64,000 nucleotides of DNA from Elysia crispata (taxonomy: Eukaryota; Mollusca; Gastropoda; Plakobranchidae): assembly GCA_033675545.1 (NCBI GenBank), contig JAWDGP010007314.1, positions 124,001 to 188,000 of the forward strand, written 5' to 3'. Numbering within the stretch: the stretch's first letter is position 1; each line of letters begins with the position of its first letter. This document shows positions 51,135-64,000 of this stretch, piece by piece. The position numbers and the translations under genes were made by a program. The notes beneath the pieces were generated by a model. It was given only the letters and a program-made list of their open reading frames with translations. It was not told the DNA's origin and searched no databases.

Positions 51135-52251
51135 ACATGTATCTTCAGGTAAAGAACTAAAGCACTGCCCTGTAAATCATTTGTAAGTAACGCCATAGTC
51201 GTGAAAAGACCAGTGCGAATAGAATTCTAGTCATCGTAGGCTCAATTAGACGGCAATAAATTTTGTAAATTGTATGTCTGGGATACAAATCTAGATTCTA
51301 TCTAATGAAAAATTGAATATGGCGGTTCTATTGTTCTATTCACCCCTGTCGAGCGAAGTTTTTTCTTTTTTTTTTTTTACATTAAACATTAATTAAAAAA
51401 ACACGTTTGAAAAAATTTGCGCAATTTAAATGCACAATCGAAAGGGTGAGAATAATGGAGTGAAGGTACATGATTGCATTTATTTTTGATTGGCCAAAGA
51501 GTAAGAGAGCGGAGTTTCGAGAGTATGTTTTACAAAAAAAAAATGAATGAAAGTGATCAAAGACGTGCCATGATAAGCATATCAGAGCGATTTGAAATTA
51601 TCTGTAAGCTAAGATATCACAGCACAGAAACAAGATAAGCCCTTTATATTCGAAGAGAGGCAAGATGAGATTTTATACATCTGGTGTTCCTGGATAATTT
51701 TTTGTGATATATATGAAAGAAGGGAAGTAAAGTTATTCGAAGATATATTTTAGAAAGCATTCAAGAGGAAAAATTTTGTTTTATGCTATTGACAATAAGG
51801 TCGTTTTGGTTAGCTAGAATTAAATATTGAAGTAACGATTAATCGTTTATGTTTTAAGTTGAAAAGATTAATATCTTTTTTCAATTTTAGATGACCTTTA
51901 AGATCATTTATATAAACAGTTTTTTCGCATCATGTTATGCCATTCTTGGGTGAAAAAGAGTTCAGAAGTAATCTAGCGAGAATCTCAGAGAATTTTAAAA
52001 ATCGGTAACTTTTATTAAATCTGTTTGAGTTAGAAAGTAAATTCGAATCAGCAATTGCTTCATACACTTTTAAATTCTTATCACCTTGTGCAAAACATTA
52101 ATGTACTAAATTTCCACGCCCTAATGCGGACAATGTCTGAAGCACTAATTTTCCGTTCATATAAAAGATATGAAACAATAAAGTTTCATCGAGTGCGCTT
52201 ACCACGGGCTTGGAGTGTTATTTCTGAAGGAAATTGCTTCCCTTGTTAATC
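51135..52251. other. Non-coding AT-rich DNA
   Basis: T- and A-runs near 51365 and 51535; no gene recognised. Confidence 0.6.
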
Positions 52252-52509
52252 ATGTGTCGTTGCGACAATGATATTGACGATCTAGATAACGCTGATAATG
52301 AAGATGATGATGATGTTAAAGAAAATAGCGAGGATGTTGATTGTACAAGCCATACTGATATTGATGATACGGATGGTGGTACTCATAATGACGGTGTTGA
52401 TAAAAGTTTATAAAAGTATGAAAAATATACTGATAAAGATGTTGGTTTTGACTATGTATCAACTAATGGTAATAGTGAGGATGAGTTTGATGTTGCTGAT
52501 GATATCTGA
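52252..52509 (+). pseudogene. Acidic Asp-rich frame with one internal stop, GAT-derived
   Basis: From the ATG at 52252 the frame runs 53 codons to a TAA at 52411-52413, continues in the same frame for 31 codons and closes at TGA 52507-52509. Both halves are strongly acidic: Asp is the commonest residue, with Glu and Asn next and a DDDD run near 52303. The sequence is rich in GAT triplets held in one phase. An old (GAT)n array kept in register explains it without any protein. A broken acidic low-complexity protein is the alternative. No family is recognised. The Met-rich open frame offset by one base (52298-52567) reads the same triplets as ATG. Confidence 0.25.
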
Positions 52510-55500
52510 TTTCGATCTAGATCTAGGCTCGAACGCTGCAGAAAAACGAATATCCGAACGAAACTAAATTCCAACAGATCTTAGAATACAACTAGATATT
52601 TATCTAGATTCAGGTTGCACTATCACTTTACAATACCTCTTTCTGTTTTTCATAATTTCTTTCTTTCTGCATTTTTTTACATACTTTATTGAAAGTATTA
52701 ATATTCCACAGATACCTTTTGTTCCCAGAGTTACAATATAATACACTCTCTGAAATCTCTTGGTTTTATGGGAGGGGAAGGTGTTTATAGGTTTCGGGCA
52801 AGAAATATAAGATGCTGGAACATCCCACTCAACTGCCCATAATTTGGGGTTTGTTTAATCGCCCGAAGGCCTCTGAGCATTTCTTAAGTTCACCCATTTC
52901 AAAGGGCCTTTTCTGCTTACATGTTCTACGTTAGGCAGCAAATTCATGTTTTGCATTTTTCATATGCACCAACACTAATCTGCTATCACCATTTTAATCT
53001 CCCATCCATCCATATCTGTAGACAGTTATATATTACAATCATAATGTAATGATATGTAACAAGATTTCCGGAAATTTTATGCAAAATCTGTCTGAAATAT
53101 GAGATTTTGAGTAATGGTAATATAAAATTTGAGGGATTTCAAAAAATCCCTAAAACCTAGCAATGTTCTCCACCTTCATTCAAGTTAACAATACATCACC
53201 TATTCCACCTGGCTCCCACTAAGCTCAAGCTGTTCTAGCCATTCCTTTCTTTTTCTCTTTTCTGCAATTCTCTAAGTTCTTCTCTCTACCCTCCTCTCCC
53301 GTCTCTCTTTCTCTCTCTCTTGCATACTCTCGATTATTTTCTTTGCTTTTTCTGCCCATCATCATTTTGTTTTCTATCTTCAATATGCAAATTACGGGTG
53401 CCGACAACTATTTAAAAATACATGTAGGCGTTTATCAAATATATTAACTTAATAACAAATTTATATTTAAGAAAAAGAGTTTCGATTCAGAGGAAAAGTG
53501 TTGGATAAGAAAAGTTAAACATCATATGAGCAAGAAATCTAGATGAAGTGTTTTGACTGAATTTTTTTTTGCTTTCCTTTTTGTTTCCCTACCTTTAATG
53601 TTCGAGTTACTTTATAAAATACGCCTGAATATTCTTAGCTGATCATCAAACCTTTTCATGTGCCTTTTCTCTTCACCCTTTTGTTTCGTTCTCTCTTAGT
53701 CTTTTTTTTTCATTTATTTATTTTTTAATTTTCTATTTTATCTCATGGTAGCAACTAGTTTAGGGAACTTTAAAGATATTTCACACAAGAAATTAAAGTG
53801 CTAGTAGAAGAATCAAGCTAAAACGCTTTATCTTAAAACTTAATCTAAAAGTATACAACGATATCATACAAACTTGTGAAGATTTCGTATGGCATATGCC
53901 CAAAACCAAAACTCTTGAGATAGAAAGAAAACAACTTTTCTTTTTGGCTGGGAGATATATTCTTTTCATGGTTTTTGTTGTCATTATTATATTTCTTTTT
54001 TTTTTTTTCGTCACACTGAATTCCATCACGCCACACACCCCCCTTCCTTCTTGCCTCCCTTTATTTTCCCCCTCCCCAAATCCATCCAGACTAGATTATT
54101 GAAGTTATGCAGAGGTTTTTTAAGTGGCGAATTCTTCTTATCTCCGGACTCTCAAAACGATCCAAAGCACGCGGCGAACTCTTGAGCTTTAAGGAATATC
54201 ACTTGTAGCTCTAGGATAACCTTCTTGAGCAAGAGAATGTATCTAGCGCTTGTTGTTGTTCAAATTTCTTTAGCAAATGCGGGGAGTTTGCGCCGTTTGA
54301 GACGTTCGATGTTCATTTAAGATAACAGTAAAAAAAAAGGAAGAATATGGGAAATCAGCTAATTTTGTACTTTTTTCTAATCTGTTAAAAGATCCTTTAC
54401 TTAAAACGCTTATTAGAAGGCCATGAATTTCCGTAAAAAGTGCCTAAAGGTGCATCGCCTTGGGAGAATCTATAGCTTCCCAATTTATATGCTTATATGA
54501 TAATGAATATTTTAAAAGGCCTTTAAATTGGATCTAAATTTAAAAAAAATGTGATTGCCTTTCGACAATCTTGCACAATTTGTTTCTTTGTTTCTCTATG
54601 TTTTACTATAACGAATTTTCGTGAAGAAAAAAAATACAAAACACACACACACACACAAAAGAAACAAACCAAAAAAATTATCTAGATACAGCTTCGGGAA
54701 TGAGCCTTTTTTCAATGCTCCTCATAAAATTAAAAACTTTCAATTTGTGCTGCACATTGCCTGTTTATTTCCCAAAAATATTAAACTGTTATTCATGGCT
54801 GTACCATATTTTACAATGATTATGATTGAGTTGTTTTTTCTCAGTGTTTATTTTATTGCGCTCTAATTCAACAGATGACTAACTTATTGAAATCATTATT
54901 AAATCTGAACCCAGCATTCTTGACTGGAGTATATTCGTTTAAAAACAAAGCACATACACCCACAAAGCAACTGGAAGTTTTTAAGGACAACATAGTTTTC
55001 AGTTATCCAATTTAAATTAACTACAAAGTGTTTCAAGATGTACGTCAAGATAGTTCCAGGTGTGCCTTTTTACAGAAGTTTGATTTTAGAAGTGTTCGTG
55101 TCCAATTTTTTCTTCACAGTCATCCATACAATGTTCATGGGGTGTAGGTAATATTCTATGATTATTCACTTTTCGGTTGATATAATCTTTAAAATAATAC
55201 TTTTGGGTGATCCTTGAGCTGTGTAAAAATTTGGTAAAGTAGCAATTGTTTGTATGTTTAGAAGCTAACAAAATATTCTTAAAAATATCCCAAAGCTACA
55301 TCAGTTATTACTGTTTAGATTGCGAGATCGTTTCGAGAATCAAAATCATTGTTTTGATTGTTTTTTAAGACACTCTTAAAAAAGCTAACTTGATATTGGC
55401 TTTTGTGGACTTTTTTTTGGAAGAAAATATCTTGATAAAATTTAGAGAAGGAGCCCTTCCCTTTCAACGCACGTCATAAAACAAGCAATAAAAGAACTGG

Positions 55501-56274
55501 ATAATTTCTATTTTAGAGACGAATCACGTCATTTAATAACTTTTCGTTTTGCATAATTTCTGGCATAATCATTTTTGCTTCCTGTTTTCTTTTTGTGGTG
55601 GAAAGATTATTAGAACTGTACTTTGCGCATTTGGAAAAAGTTGAAAAAAATTATTTGCGAATATTTGTTGCAAGAGTTTGTGGAAGATGAAATGAAAGCA
55701 ACGAGGCAAAGGATAAAAATAAAACGAATAAGAACAAGAATGTGGGTGGATAGCAAAATGACAATTACAAGAGCGAAGATTTAAGAGCAATGCAAACTTG
55801 TGTAAAATAATGAAAGGAAATATGAGACGCCACAGAAGGAGAAGATAAAGGAGAGTGAAAAAATGAAAAAGAGAAAAAAAGAAGTCAAAACCTTAGAACA
55901 GGGTGCATTTTCACAATCTACTTTTATTCTTTCATTTGGCTTACAAACATCGAGATTCTCCTTTTTAATTGATTCAGGGTTTTTTTTCGAATCCCATCTA
56001 TTGATCCTTTTAACGTTACATTAGCTTTTGGTGATATTTATGGCTTGTTCAGTGGCATAAATAAAAGAGACTATGTGAAAATTTGAACAATTCTAACCGC
56101 AAAATATGTACGTGTGTGGGCGGTGGGAAGAAGGAACGATGATATTGCACGGATTTTCTTACGTATTGAAGTTGCCCAATATATTAGTTCCGCAAAAAGC
56201 TCTTGGATCTCAAAAGAAACCAATCTTTAGTATGAGCCCAAAGGGAATGTGCTTTGCCAAAGAGGTATACTTCG
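52510..56274. other. Non-coding AT-rich DNA
   Basis: No gene is supported over 3.8 kb. There are pyrimidine-rich tracts at about 53240-53320 and 53990-54080 and a (CA)n run at 54641-54656. Purine-rich DNA at 55800-55890 gives Lys/Glu-type frames. A TTTCGAATCCC at about 55986 resembles a B box but has no A box at the right distance. Confidence 0.55.
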
Positions 56275-56456
56275 TAGTTAGACTGAGGTCATGAGCTCTG
56301 TCCACCGATCAAAAGCATTTAGAAGACGTCCCTAGTACTTGTGTATCTTTTTTCTCTTAGCTTTGAGTTGATTTTACTCCTCTGTATGGAAGTATGCATA
56401 CGCCATTGATGTATCGGCAAGCTTAAACATAAACTAGAGCTCATGACTTCTAACTA
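56275..56456. repeat. Imperfect inverted repeat of about 21-25 bp arms
   Basis: Left arm 56275-56299 and right arm 56436-56456 share TAGTTAGA and GTCATGAGCTCT in inverted orientation; the left arm carries about four extra bases between them. The interior of about 136 bp is AT-rich and non-coding. Size and form suit a small inverted-repeat element, but no flanking target-site duplication is evident. Confidence 0.45.
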
Positions 56457-59380
56457 GGTTCAATAACTTTTCTTGAAATTGCCTTACCTAAAAAAAAACC
56501 GGAGTTTAATTTTTTTTTGTTTTCCAAATTTTCTAAAATAGAATAACACCTATAATATTTCTGCTTTTAAAGATAAGAGAAAAATACATGATTTTACATT
56601 TTTTGCCTGTACTCTATCTCTCTCTCTGACTATTTTTCTCTCTTATATTTCTTGCTTCTTATTCCCTGCCTGTCTTTTAATTTTAATTATTTCGTCATCC
56701 ATATTTTCTCTTTTCACCGTGTTTTTCCAATTTACACTTTAGAAAACGAATACTGATTGTAGATTATGATACCCTCAGAAATATCCAAATTAGTATCTCA
56801 TAAACTAGCCAAAGGTTCCATTTTAGTGTGTTCTTTATATATGAGTACTTTTCTTTCTTTTCTTTTTCTTCTTTATCTAGAATTCCTTAAGCAGATCGGC
56901 TTCGATTGGTTTTCCCTATGTTGACTAGAATCTCGATAGAGATTAGAACAGCAAACGTAGACACCTTAAATTACGAGTCCCAGAGGTGGGCAAGAAGGGA
57001 CGCAAATCAGACGACCTAATTCTACATCGGCCTTGTTAATTTAGTTTGTTTGTGAAAGCGTTACACGATCCTATCCTACCGGTTGTGGGTGTAAATCAAT
57101 CCCAACTTCTCAAATTTTACTACTGGACAAGGAAGGGCCAACAAAGTGGACACGATGTGCCATCTAAAAGCGAACAACGTAGAGGTCTATTTCAAGCTCG
57201 GAATAAATTGAAGAATTTGGTTTAAAGATCTAGGTATAGGATGTTTTTAAAAAAAAACTTGACTTTCTTTCAGTTCTCTTGAAAAAACGAGACATTTTTA
57301 TATTTATTCTGTATTTTGTACGTTATTTATGATGGATTACTTATAAAAGAAAAATCTGTTCAATTTGATTTACGCCATTTTTAAGAAATAAAACTCAATT
57401 TTAATATGTACGTAGCCAACCTACTAAATTATTCAAATGCTTGCATATAAACATTATTCTTTTGTGATTTTACAGAGTTCTACTGCCTACTTAGAAGAAT
57501 TGACAATTTCCAACAATTAGAAGCATTCCCAACAGGTACATAGTACCTTTTTTATAGTAAAATACATAAGCTTTTTACCCTAACTTAACTGCATGCATCT
57601 ACAAGTGGAGTGCAATTTTTTGCTCACTTGAGTTTGAGCACCTTTGAAAATTAATATTGATATCTCTACGCTTTAACTGACCAGACCAGACTTAGCAAAA
57701 AAAAAGACAATTGACAACTTATAATTTCTACTTAGGTAGTACTAAACTTTGATGAAAATCACATTCCATATATCACTCCACCTTTGACTTTTCTGTAGAT
57801 GTATTTTAATGACAGAGATTTAATCGAAAACATCTCAAACATTACAATTATGACATAAAACGGGATGAAAAACACGTCGATGAGAAGTGTTGGTTAGTAA
57901 GCGACAAACAAATCCACCCTGCTTCACATGAAAGGAGTTATGAACTTTACGTTTCATTTCGTTTCCAAGCAATGGAAATGTTAGTTTCACTGTCGATTTA
58001 TGAACTTCACCACTGCCTTATTTTTGAAATTTTATGACTTTTCTCAAGGGCCCATTTTTAAGGCATTATGTTCCTTAACTTTCAATGCCTATAGAATCGT
58101 TCGTTAAGGTTAGGTGATATAGTCATCCCTGTTACTGCAGACACAACTTTGATAACACTTTTTGTGTCAAGACTTAAAGTAACAATAAATGATTTTGAGA
58201 CTTTCAAATACCACTATAATGTTTCTTGCATGCATCAGATAAATAAAAACGTTTTTTTGAAAAAAATGACATAAATGTATGGCTTGTTAAAGAGAAAAAA
58301 AATATGTAAAAGTACAGCCTTTAGGTTGTAAGTCTCATTCTCTTCAATGTAAAGCTAAGGAACTAAAAAAGTTTTCGCCCTTGTATCCAGATTTTAAGTA
58401 TATCCAATCTCCATAAAAATAAATATATACCTTCTCTAGAGAGCTCAGTTAAAGGGTATGGAAATGAGAAGAACATGAAGCATTTTAAAAAAATAGTAAC
58501 AACGCAAAATTTGAAACATATAAAGATAAAAGGAAAAACCCAAATGGAGCTGCAAATTATTTTTAGCTTTCATACATGTCACTCACAATGCTTCTAACCA
58601 TACTGCTAGATAAGAGAGGCTGATTTGCAAAATGAATTTGCCTGTACAACCAATATTTTAATGACTTTGTCGCACTTACATGATCTTGGCTTTGAACTCT
58701 CACAGAAGAACATTACCAATGAAAAACAAACAACTAATATCAAAATGGAAGGAAGAGTATTTTTCTATGTTAGCTAAAAGAATAAAACGCCACATTCCAT
58801 CTCATCGATTTAATTTTCATTTTCAAAGCCTAACTTGTAGAAAATCACTTAAAAAATAAACCTTTTACCAGACAGAAAAGCTTAAAACATCAAAACAAAC
58901 TGCGCGATTGTAGATAATAATCGATACATAAAAAGCAACAAAAAAAAGTGATTCTTAGATGTCATCATGCTCTTTAAGTCCGACATTTAAAGTCACTCGA
59001 TTGTAAAAAAAACTCTAGGGATAGACTGATTAGAAAACTTTTACTCTGATACATTTCATTTTTTTAAATTGAACGGTTTACTTCAAATCTATATATTAGT
59101 TGCGTTTCGTTTCTTATTATGCAGTTTGCCCCGAACAAATAATCCACGAAACCTTACAAGCTCGATGAGATTGCAGCAAATTTAAAAAAAAAATTATGTT
59201 TGGATAAATTTTGCGCATGGAAAAGCTAGTGCGCCATTTAGGTTAAATACAGGCCGGATTGGTTTGAGAATATTTGTTTTTGTTATTTATGTTATATAAA
59301 TATATGATTTCTAAAATTTGAGCAACATCTTGATTATAGTTTTGTTCGCCTTTGTGCTTAATGAATCAAGCTTTATATGC
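56457..59380. other. Non-coding AT-rich DNA
   Basis: No gene or recognisable mobile element over 2.9 kb. The interval 56890-57110 is less AT-rich, but no frame or motif in it is interpretable. Confidence 0.6.
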
Positions 59381-59387
59381 TATATAC

Positions 59388-59431
<44 letters not shown>
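59381..59431. repeat. (TA)n microsatellite with TACA edge
   Basis: TATACA units pass into about 36 bp of pure TA, then a short CAGA/GA tract at 59448-59466 on the 3' side. Confidence 0.93.
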
Positions 59432-60168
<737 letters not shown>

Positions 60169-60599
60169 TAGTCAATGGTAAACGTAAACTGTGTGAGATT
60201 GACAATATAAGAGTTCTATTTTGTCTATAACTCACTTTAGTAAATTATGATGAATTTTTTAGATCTCTTTTACCCACACTAGGAGAAAAATTGAAAGCAA
60301 AATTAAATTACTTAGAGACTTCTGTTTCCTCAAACCTTCTTTAATCAAACCATGCATTAATTCCTGTTGTTGTATCCTGACTTCCCAATAATAATTATTA
60401 TCGACTCGCTTGAGAATCAGTTCTTATTTGTTTGATGTTGACCGTAACATGCTCTTTTTTCAACCTTTCAGCTTTGATCTAATGATAGCTGATCGCTCAG
60501 GTGTCTAATGAATCAGGTTGAATTTACTTTGAATACAGGTGTGGCTTTCTGGGATATTCTCTCTCAGAGTAAGGGAGAGAAATAAAAGAGGAAAGGGGA
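60169..60599. other. Unique sequence
   Basis: About 430 bp without a recognised gene or repeat. The last 50 bp begin the purine-rich approach to the GA array. Confidence 0.55.
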
Positions 60600-60670
60600 G
60601 ATCGATAGACTAAGAAAGAGAGAGGGAGAGAGATAAAAAGAGAGAAAGAAGAAAGGCAGATGGAGGGAGG

Positions 60671-60763
<93 letters not shown>
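60600..60763. repeat. Compound (GA)n-(CAGA)n microsatellite
   Basis: Imperfect GA and GGGA sequence from 60600 leads into pure GA (about 60675-60720), then about ten CAGA units (60721-60763). The order is GA then CAGA on the plus strand, as at 2.1 kb. Confidence 0.96.
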
Positions 60764-60766
<3 letters not shown>

Positions 60767-61660
60767 AAGACAGACAGGGACGAAAAAAAAAATGGCAAGT
60801 CTGGAAGATTTGTATCATGTCTAAAGATCTTTGCGGGGTGGCAAACCCGGCTCCCCTTGAATCCAAGTGAAGGCAGTGCATTTGGTCTGCAACAACTGGC
60901 AAACATCGGAGCTACCCCCTCATTAGGCCTTCAGATTTTGCGTGAGATTTGTCAGAATTGGAAAGATGGCACACAAGATAATATGAGCGAAGAAAGAAGG
61001 GCATGGTATGGATGATACGCAGAGCATCGTTTTATTTCCCATCCACTTTCAGTAATAGTTAACTAGAATTAATGATTCTCATTATCTTATTAGAAATTAA
61101 AAGTAATAAGCAGAAAGTTCAATAACCTCAAGATACAAGAAGAAAACAGGGAACGTTAGAAAAAATGAGCCCGATTACTTGGTTGAAAAGGCATAACTTG
61201 TAGAAATATCCCAAAGCATATTTTATCATTCAAAACGAAGGTTATCTTTCTTGAATGAAATAAGAAGAGCATATTTTATTGCACTTAGTTCGTGTCGTCA
61301 GCTATAAAATTCACTGGTTTGAAATTAATTGACCAGGCTTTATTTTGTTTGTTTCTTCTTCATTTTTAAAATACTCAATGATTATAAAGAAAAAAAATGT
61401 GTTAAAGTTAAATATTTTAAACATTATTTATTATGTAAACACCTTTCAGTCTCTCTTGCTACTTGTGTTTAGAAACAGATAGTTTGAATTTTTAAAACAA
61501 ACATACATTTAGTTGTTCAAGATCTTTTCAAAAGTGAATGAAATTTTATTGTGAATATTTCAATAAAGTACAAATGAATTTGGTTTAGAAAAGATATTCC
61601 TATCAACAATATTTCTAAAACTACTACTGATTCATTACCTATGGCCCATCTTTGATTCTC
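60764..61660. other. Unique sequence, no supported gene
   Basis: The interval 60800-60960 is more GC-rich than the surroundings. The overlapping minus-strand frames there run into the GA/CAGA array and match no family I know. The remainder is AT-rich. Confidence 0.55.
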
Positions 61661-62135
<475 letters not shown>

Positions 62136-63454
62136 TTTTTCTGCTTCAAATGAGTTAGTATCTTTAGATTAAATAATGTAATTTTCAATACTCAATAAAA
62201 TAACGGTCAAACGCATACTTCTTGAAGCTCCTGGTATCTATTTCTTACTAGTTCAAAATAATGAAAATTGAAATAATCAGAGCTCTATAAATGGCTTAAA
62301 GAAAAGTTATCATATTAATATTATTGAAGGCCTCCTAGGCCAATCCAGGGCCTGACTTTCCTTCCTTCATAGGGCAGAAGTAGCCGTGAGCAGTTTACCC
62401 ATGTTTGCCGGGCATGACCAGGTCCTGATTATCACAACTAAATCTAGCACTAAAATGGACGAAACCAAGGCATCTTGATCAGGGGTTTTATAGAAAAATA
62501 AAATGTAGTGCCACTGCATTTTACGAGATGGTTGCCTTCAGGAGAGAAAAACGAAATGTTTTCTTTGAGGAGATGGTATTTTATGAAAAGATAGTTCATT
62601 AGAGTGCTCCAGAACGAAGGAAATTCTCTGTTTTATTCTAAGTTTTTCCTTATTAATAACGTTTAAAATGGTATTTTATGTACTGACAAGATAGTTGTTT
62701 GAATAGAAAAAAGCCCATAACTTTAACTTGAGAGCTATCTTCCATTGTAATGAGTAGTTTAGTTTAATTCCTATTTGCATATTAGAAGGAAAGATACATT
62801 TACGGAGACCTACTGAGTAAGCAGCTGAGCTGAGTGACTAATTTTTTTTCCTACATTCAGACTTCATATACTTCAAGAATCAAAAGTTTAAAAATAGTAA
62901 TGGAATTAATCAAACAATTATCGAAAGGAAGGAAAACAAACCACACCCTTACATAAAATGAACCGTCAATCATCTAAAATTTTTCTCTTTGTGGCAGTAC
63001 TTTATGTGGAGTAAGGTACAACCGCATCCCAAAAGAAAAAAAAGAAAAGAAAAAAAATTGACAAAAAAAATGATTGGCTGTTTAAGTCACATGGCATCAA
63101 ATGCGTACACGCACCTTCTAAATGCTTCTATATTTTGATCAATTATACATCAAAGAGGGAAAATTGTCAGTTACGCAGATATCAGTTATGGTGATTTTCT
63201 GAGAAGAACATTTATAAAAGCCCGATGACCTCGAACTTTTTTACGGGTGTGATATTATATTAACATATAAATGGCAAAACATTTAAGTAGTTTTGAAGGA
63301 AAATTAAACTTTAAAGAATGATAATATCCCAATTAAAGTAAATTTATCTCTAGATTCTTTAATTTCTATTCGTCGACAGTTCTTACCCTAAATGCTTGAA
63401 TACATCTTTCATGGTTGAATAAGATTGTAATAGAACACTCGATTGTTAAATTTT
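62136..63454. other. Non-coding AT-rich DNA
   Basis: No gene recognised. The interval 62325-62430 is less AT-rich with GGCCT and CCGGGCAT strings but no interpretable frame. Confidence 0.6.
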
Positions 63455-63520
63455 GTGGCCGAGCAGTAGTTAGCATAATGGTATTCGAAAACTGTCATTT
63501 ATAGTTTGACCCCATTATCA
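63455..63520 (+). mobile_element. SINE-like tRNA-derived head
   Basis: TGTGGCCGAGCAGTAGTTAGCA resembles a tRNA A box and D-loop. AGTTTGACCCC about 50 bp downstream resembles a B box with C-to-T decay. The spacing is right for an internal polymerase III promoter. TTAGCA followed by a purine/pyrimidine mix is shared with the head at 29.5 kb, so both may come from one family. The 3' end is not defined. Confidence 0.45.
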
Positions 63521-64000
63521 GACCACATCACTCACGCAACACGTGTGTTTATGTTTATTGTATGCGAGATATGGGCAAATTGGAGAAATATAATTGCATA
63601 CATAATGCCACAACGGATATTTTCTCAGGTGACTGATGTTAACTTTGCATGTCGAGAACATCTTCGTTGTGCTATAATTTCCTATAGCTTTTTTTATTCC
63701 AGTTATTCAGTCAATACGGTTATTGATCCCCATACATAGAGTACAAGCCAATTTTCTTAGTTAAAGACGTAAAACTAGGCGCTGCAAAAGAAAAAGAGAG
63801 GACTATGCCTTTATAGCACTTTTGTCCAGGAAATAGATTTCGCTGATAAAAGATATTGCAATTTCTTAATCATTTTGGGTTGGATTCTGAATTGTAAGAA
63901 AGGTGGTGCTCTACAATGAAGTGCAGTTGCCTTGGTTTGGCACAATAAATCTAACACTGCTATCTAGCTGAGCACAGAGCCTGATAAGTTCTTGCATTTA
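63521..64000. other. Non-coding DNA to the window end
   Basis: This may include the body of the SINE-like element to the left. The plus-strand open frame at 63506-63739 starts inside the SINE-like head and matches nothing I know. Confidence 0.5.

Noticed and set aside
55900-56000. TTTCGAATCCC resembling a B box.
   Set aside because: No A box at the right distance upstream; the surroundings are T-rich and generic.

Overview
This is an AT-rich, intron- or intergenic-type eukaryotic window. I judge it animal, most likely lophotrochozoan and probably a mollusc (gastropod or cephalopod). That placement is an inference from three things: low GC, very long (GA)n, (CAGA)n, (ACT)n, (AAT)n and (TA)n arrays, and an RTE-like non-LTR reverse transcriptase with tRNA-type SINE-like heads. 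No species-diagnostic gene is present. I find no bacterial-type operon, CRISPR array, rRNA, intact tRNA or convincing host protein-coding exon. Most open frames in the window are translations of simple repeats.

Layout. 0-9 kb: a CpG-dense patch near 0.3-0.44 kb, then (GA)n, (GA)n-(CAGA)n and two (ACT)n arrays. 9-20.8 kb: featureless AT-rich DNA with two more (GA)n loci and one compound GA/CAGA/CA/TA locus. 20.84-22.39 kb: the one clear coding feature, a 5'-truncated non-LTR retrotransposon reverse transcriptase. It is bounded by an 11-bp direct repeat that looks like a target-site duplication, and it carries a pair of compensating frameshifts. 22.4-32.4 kb: unique DNA with GA, TC and TA repeats and one SINE-like head. 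32.4-32.9 kb: an (AAT)n-(ACT)n-(AAT)n sandwich. 33-43 kb: unique DNA, an (ATT)n array, a charged open frame at 37.4 kb and a duplicated TA-repeat cassette at 39.9 kb. 42.98-43.77 kb: a local rearrangement with a 163-bp direct repeat and a 30-bp inverted repeat, next to a (TCTG)n-(TC)n array. 46-53 kb: a SINE-like head, a GA/GATA array, an E-box plus TATA-like site, a 38-bp minisatellite carrying the POU octamer ATGCAAAT and ATTGG, a compact G-quadruplex motif, and an acidic GAT-derived frame. 53-64 kb: unique DNA with TA, AAT, GA-CAGA and ACT/ACC arrays and another SINE-like head.

There is no multi-gene system to assemble. The most interesting signals are structural: the recurring compound microsatellite with constant internal order, the nested trinucleotide arrays, the octamer/CCAAT minisatellite, the 43-kb direct plus inverted duplication, and the unusual boundaries of the RT fragment. 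All coordinates and mismatch counts were read by eye.
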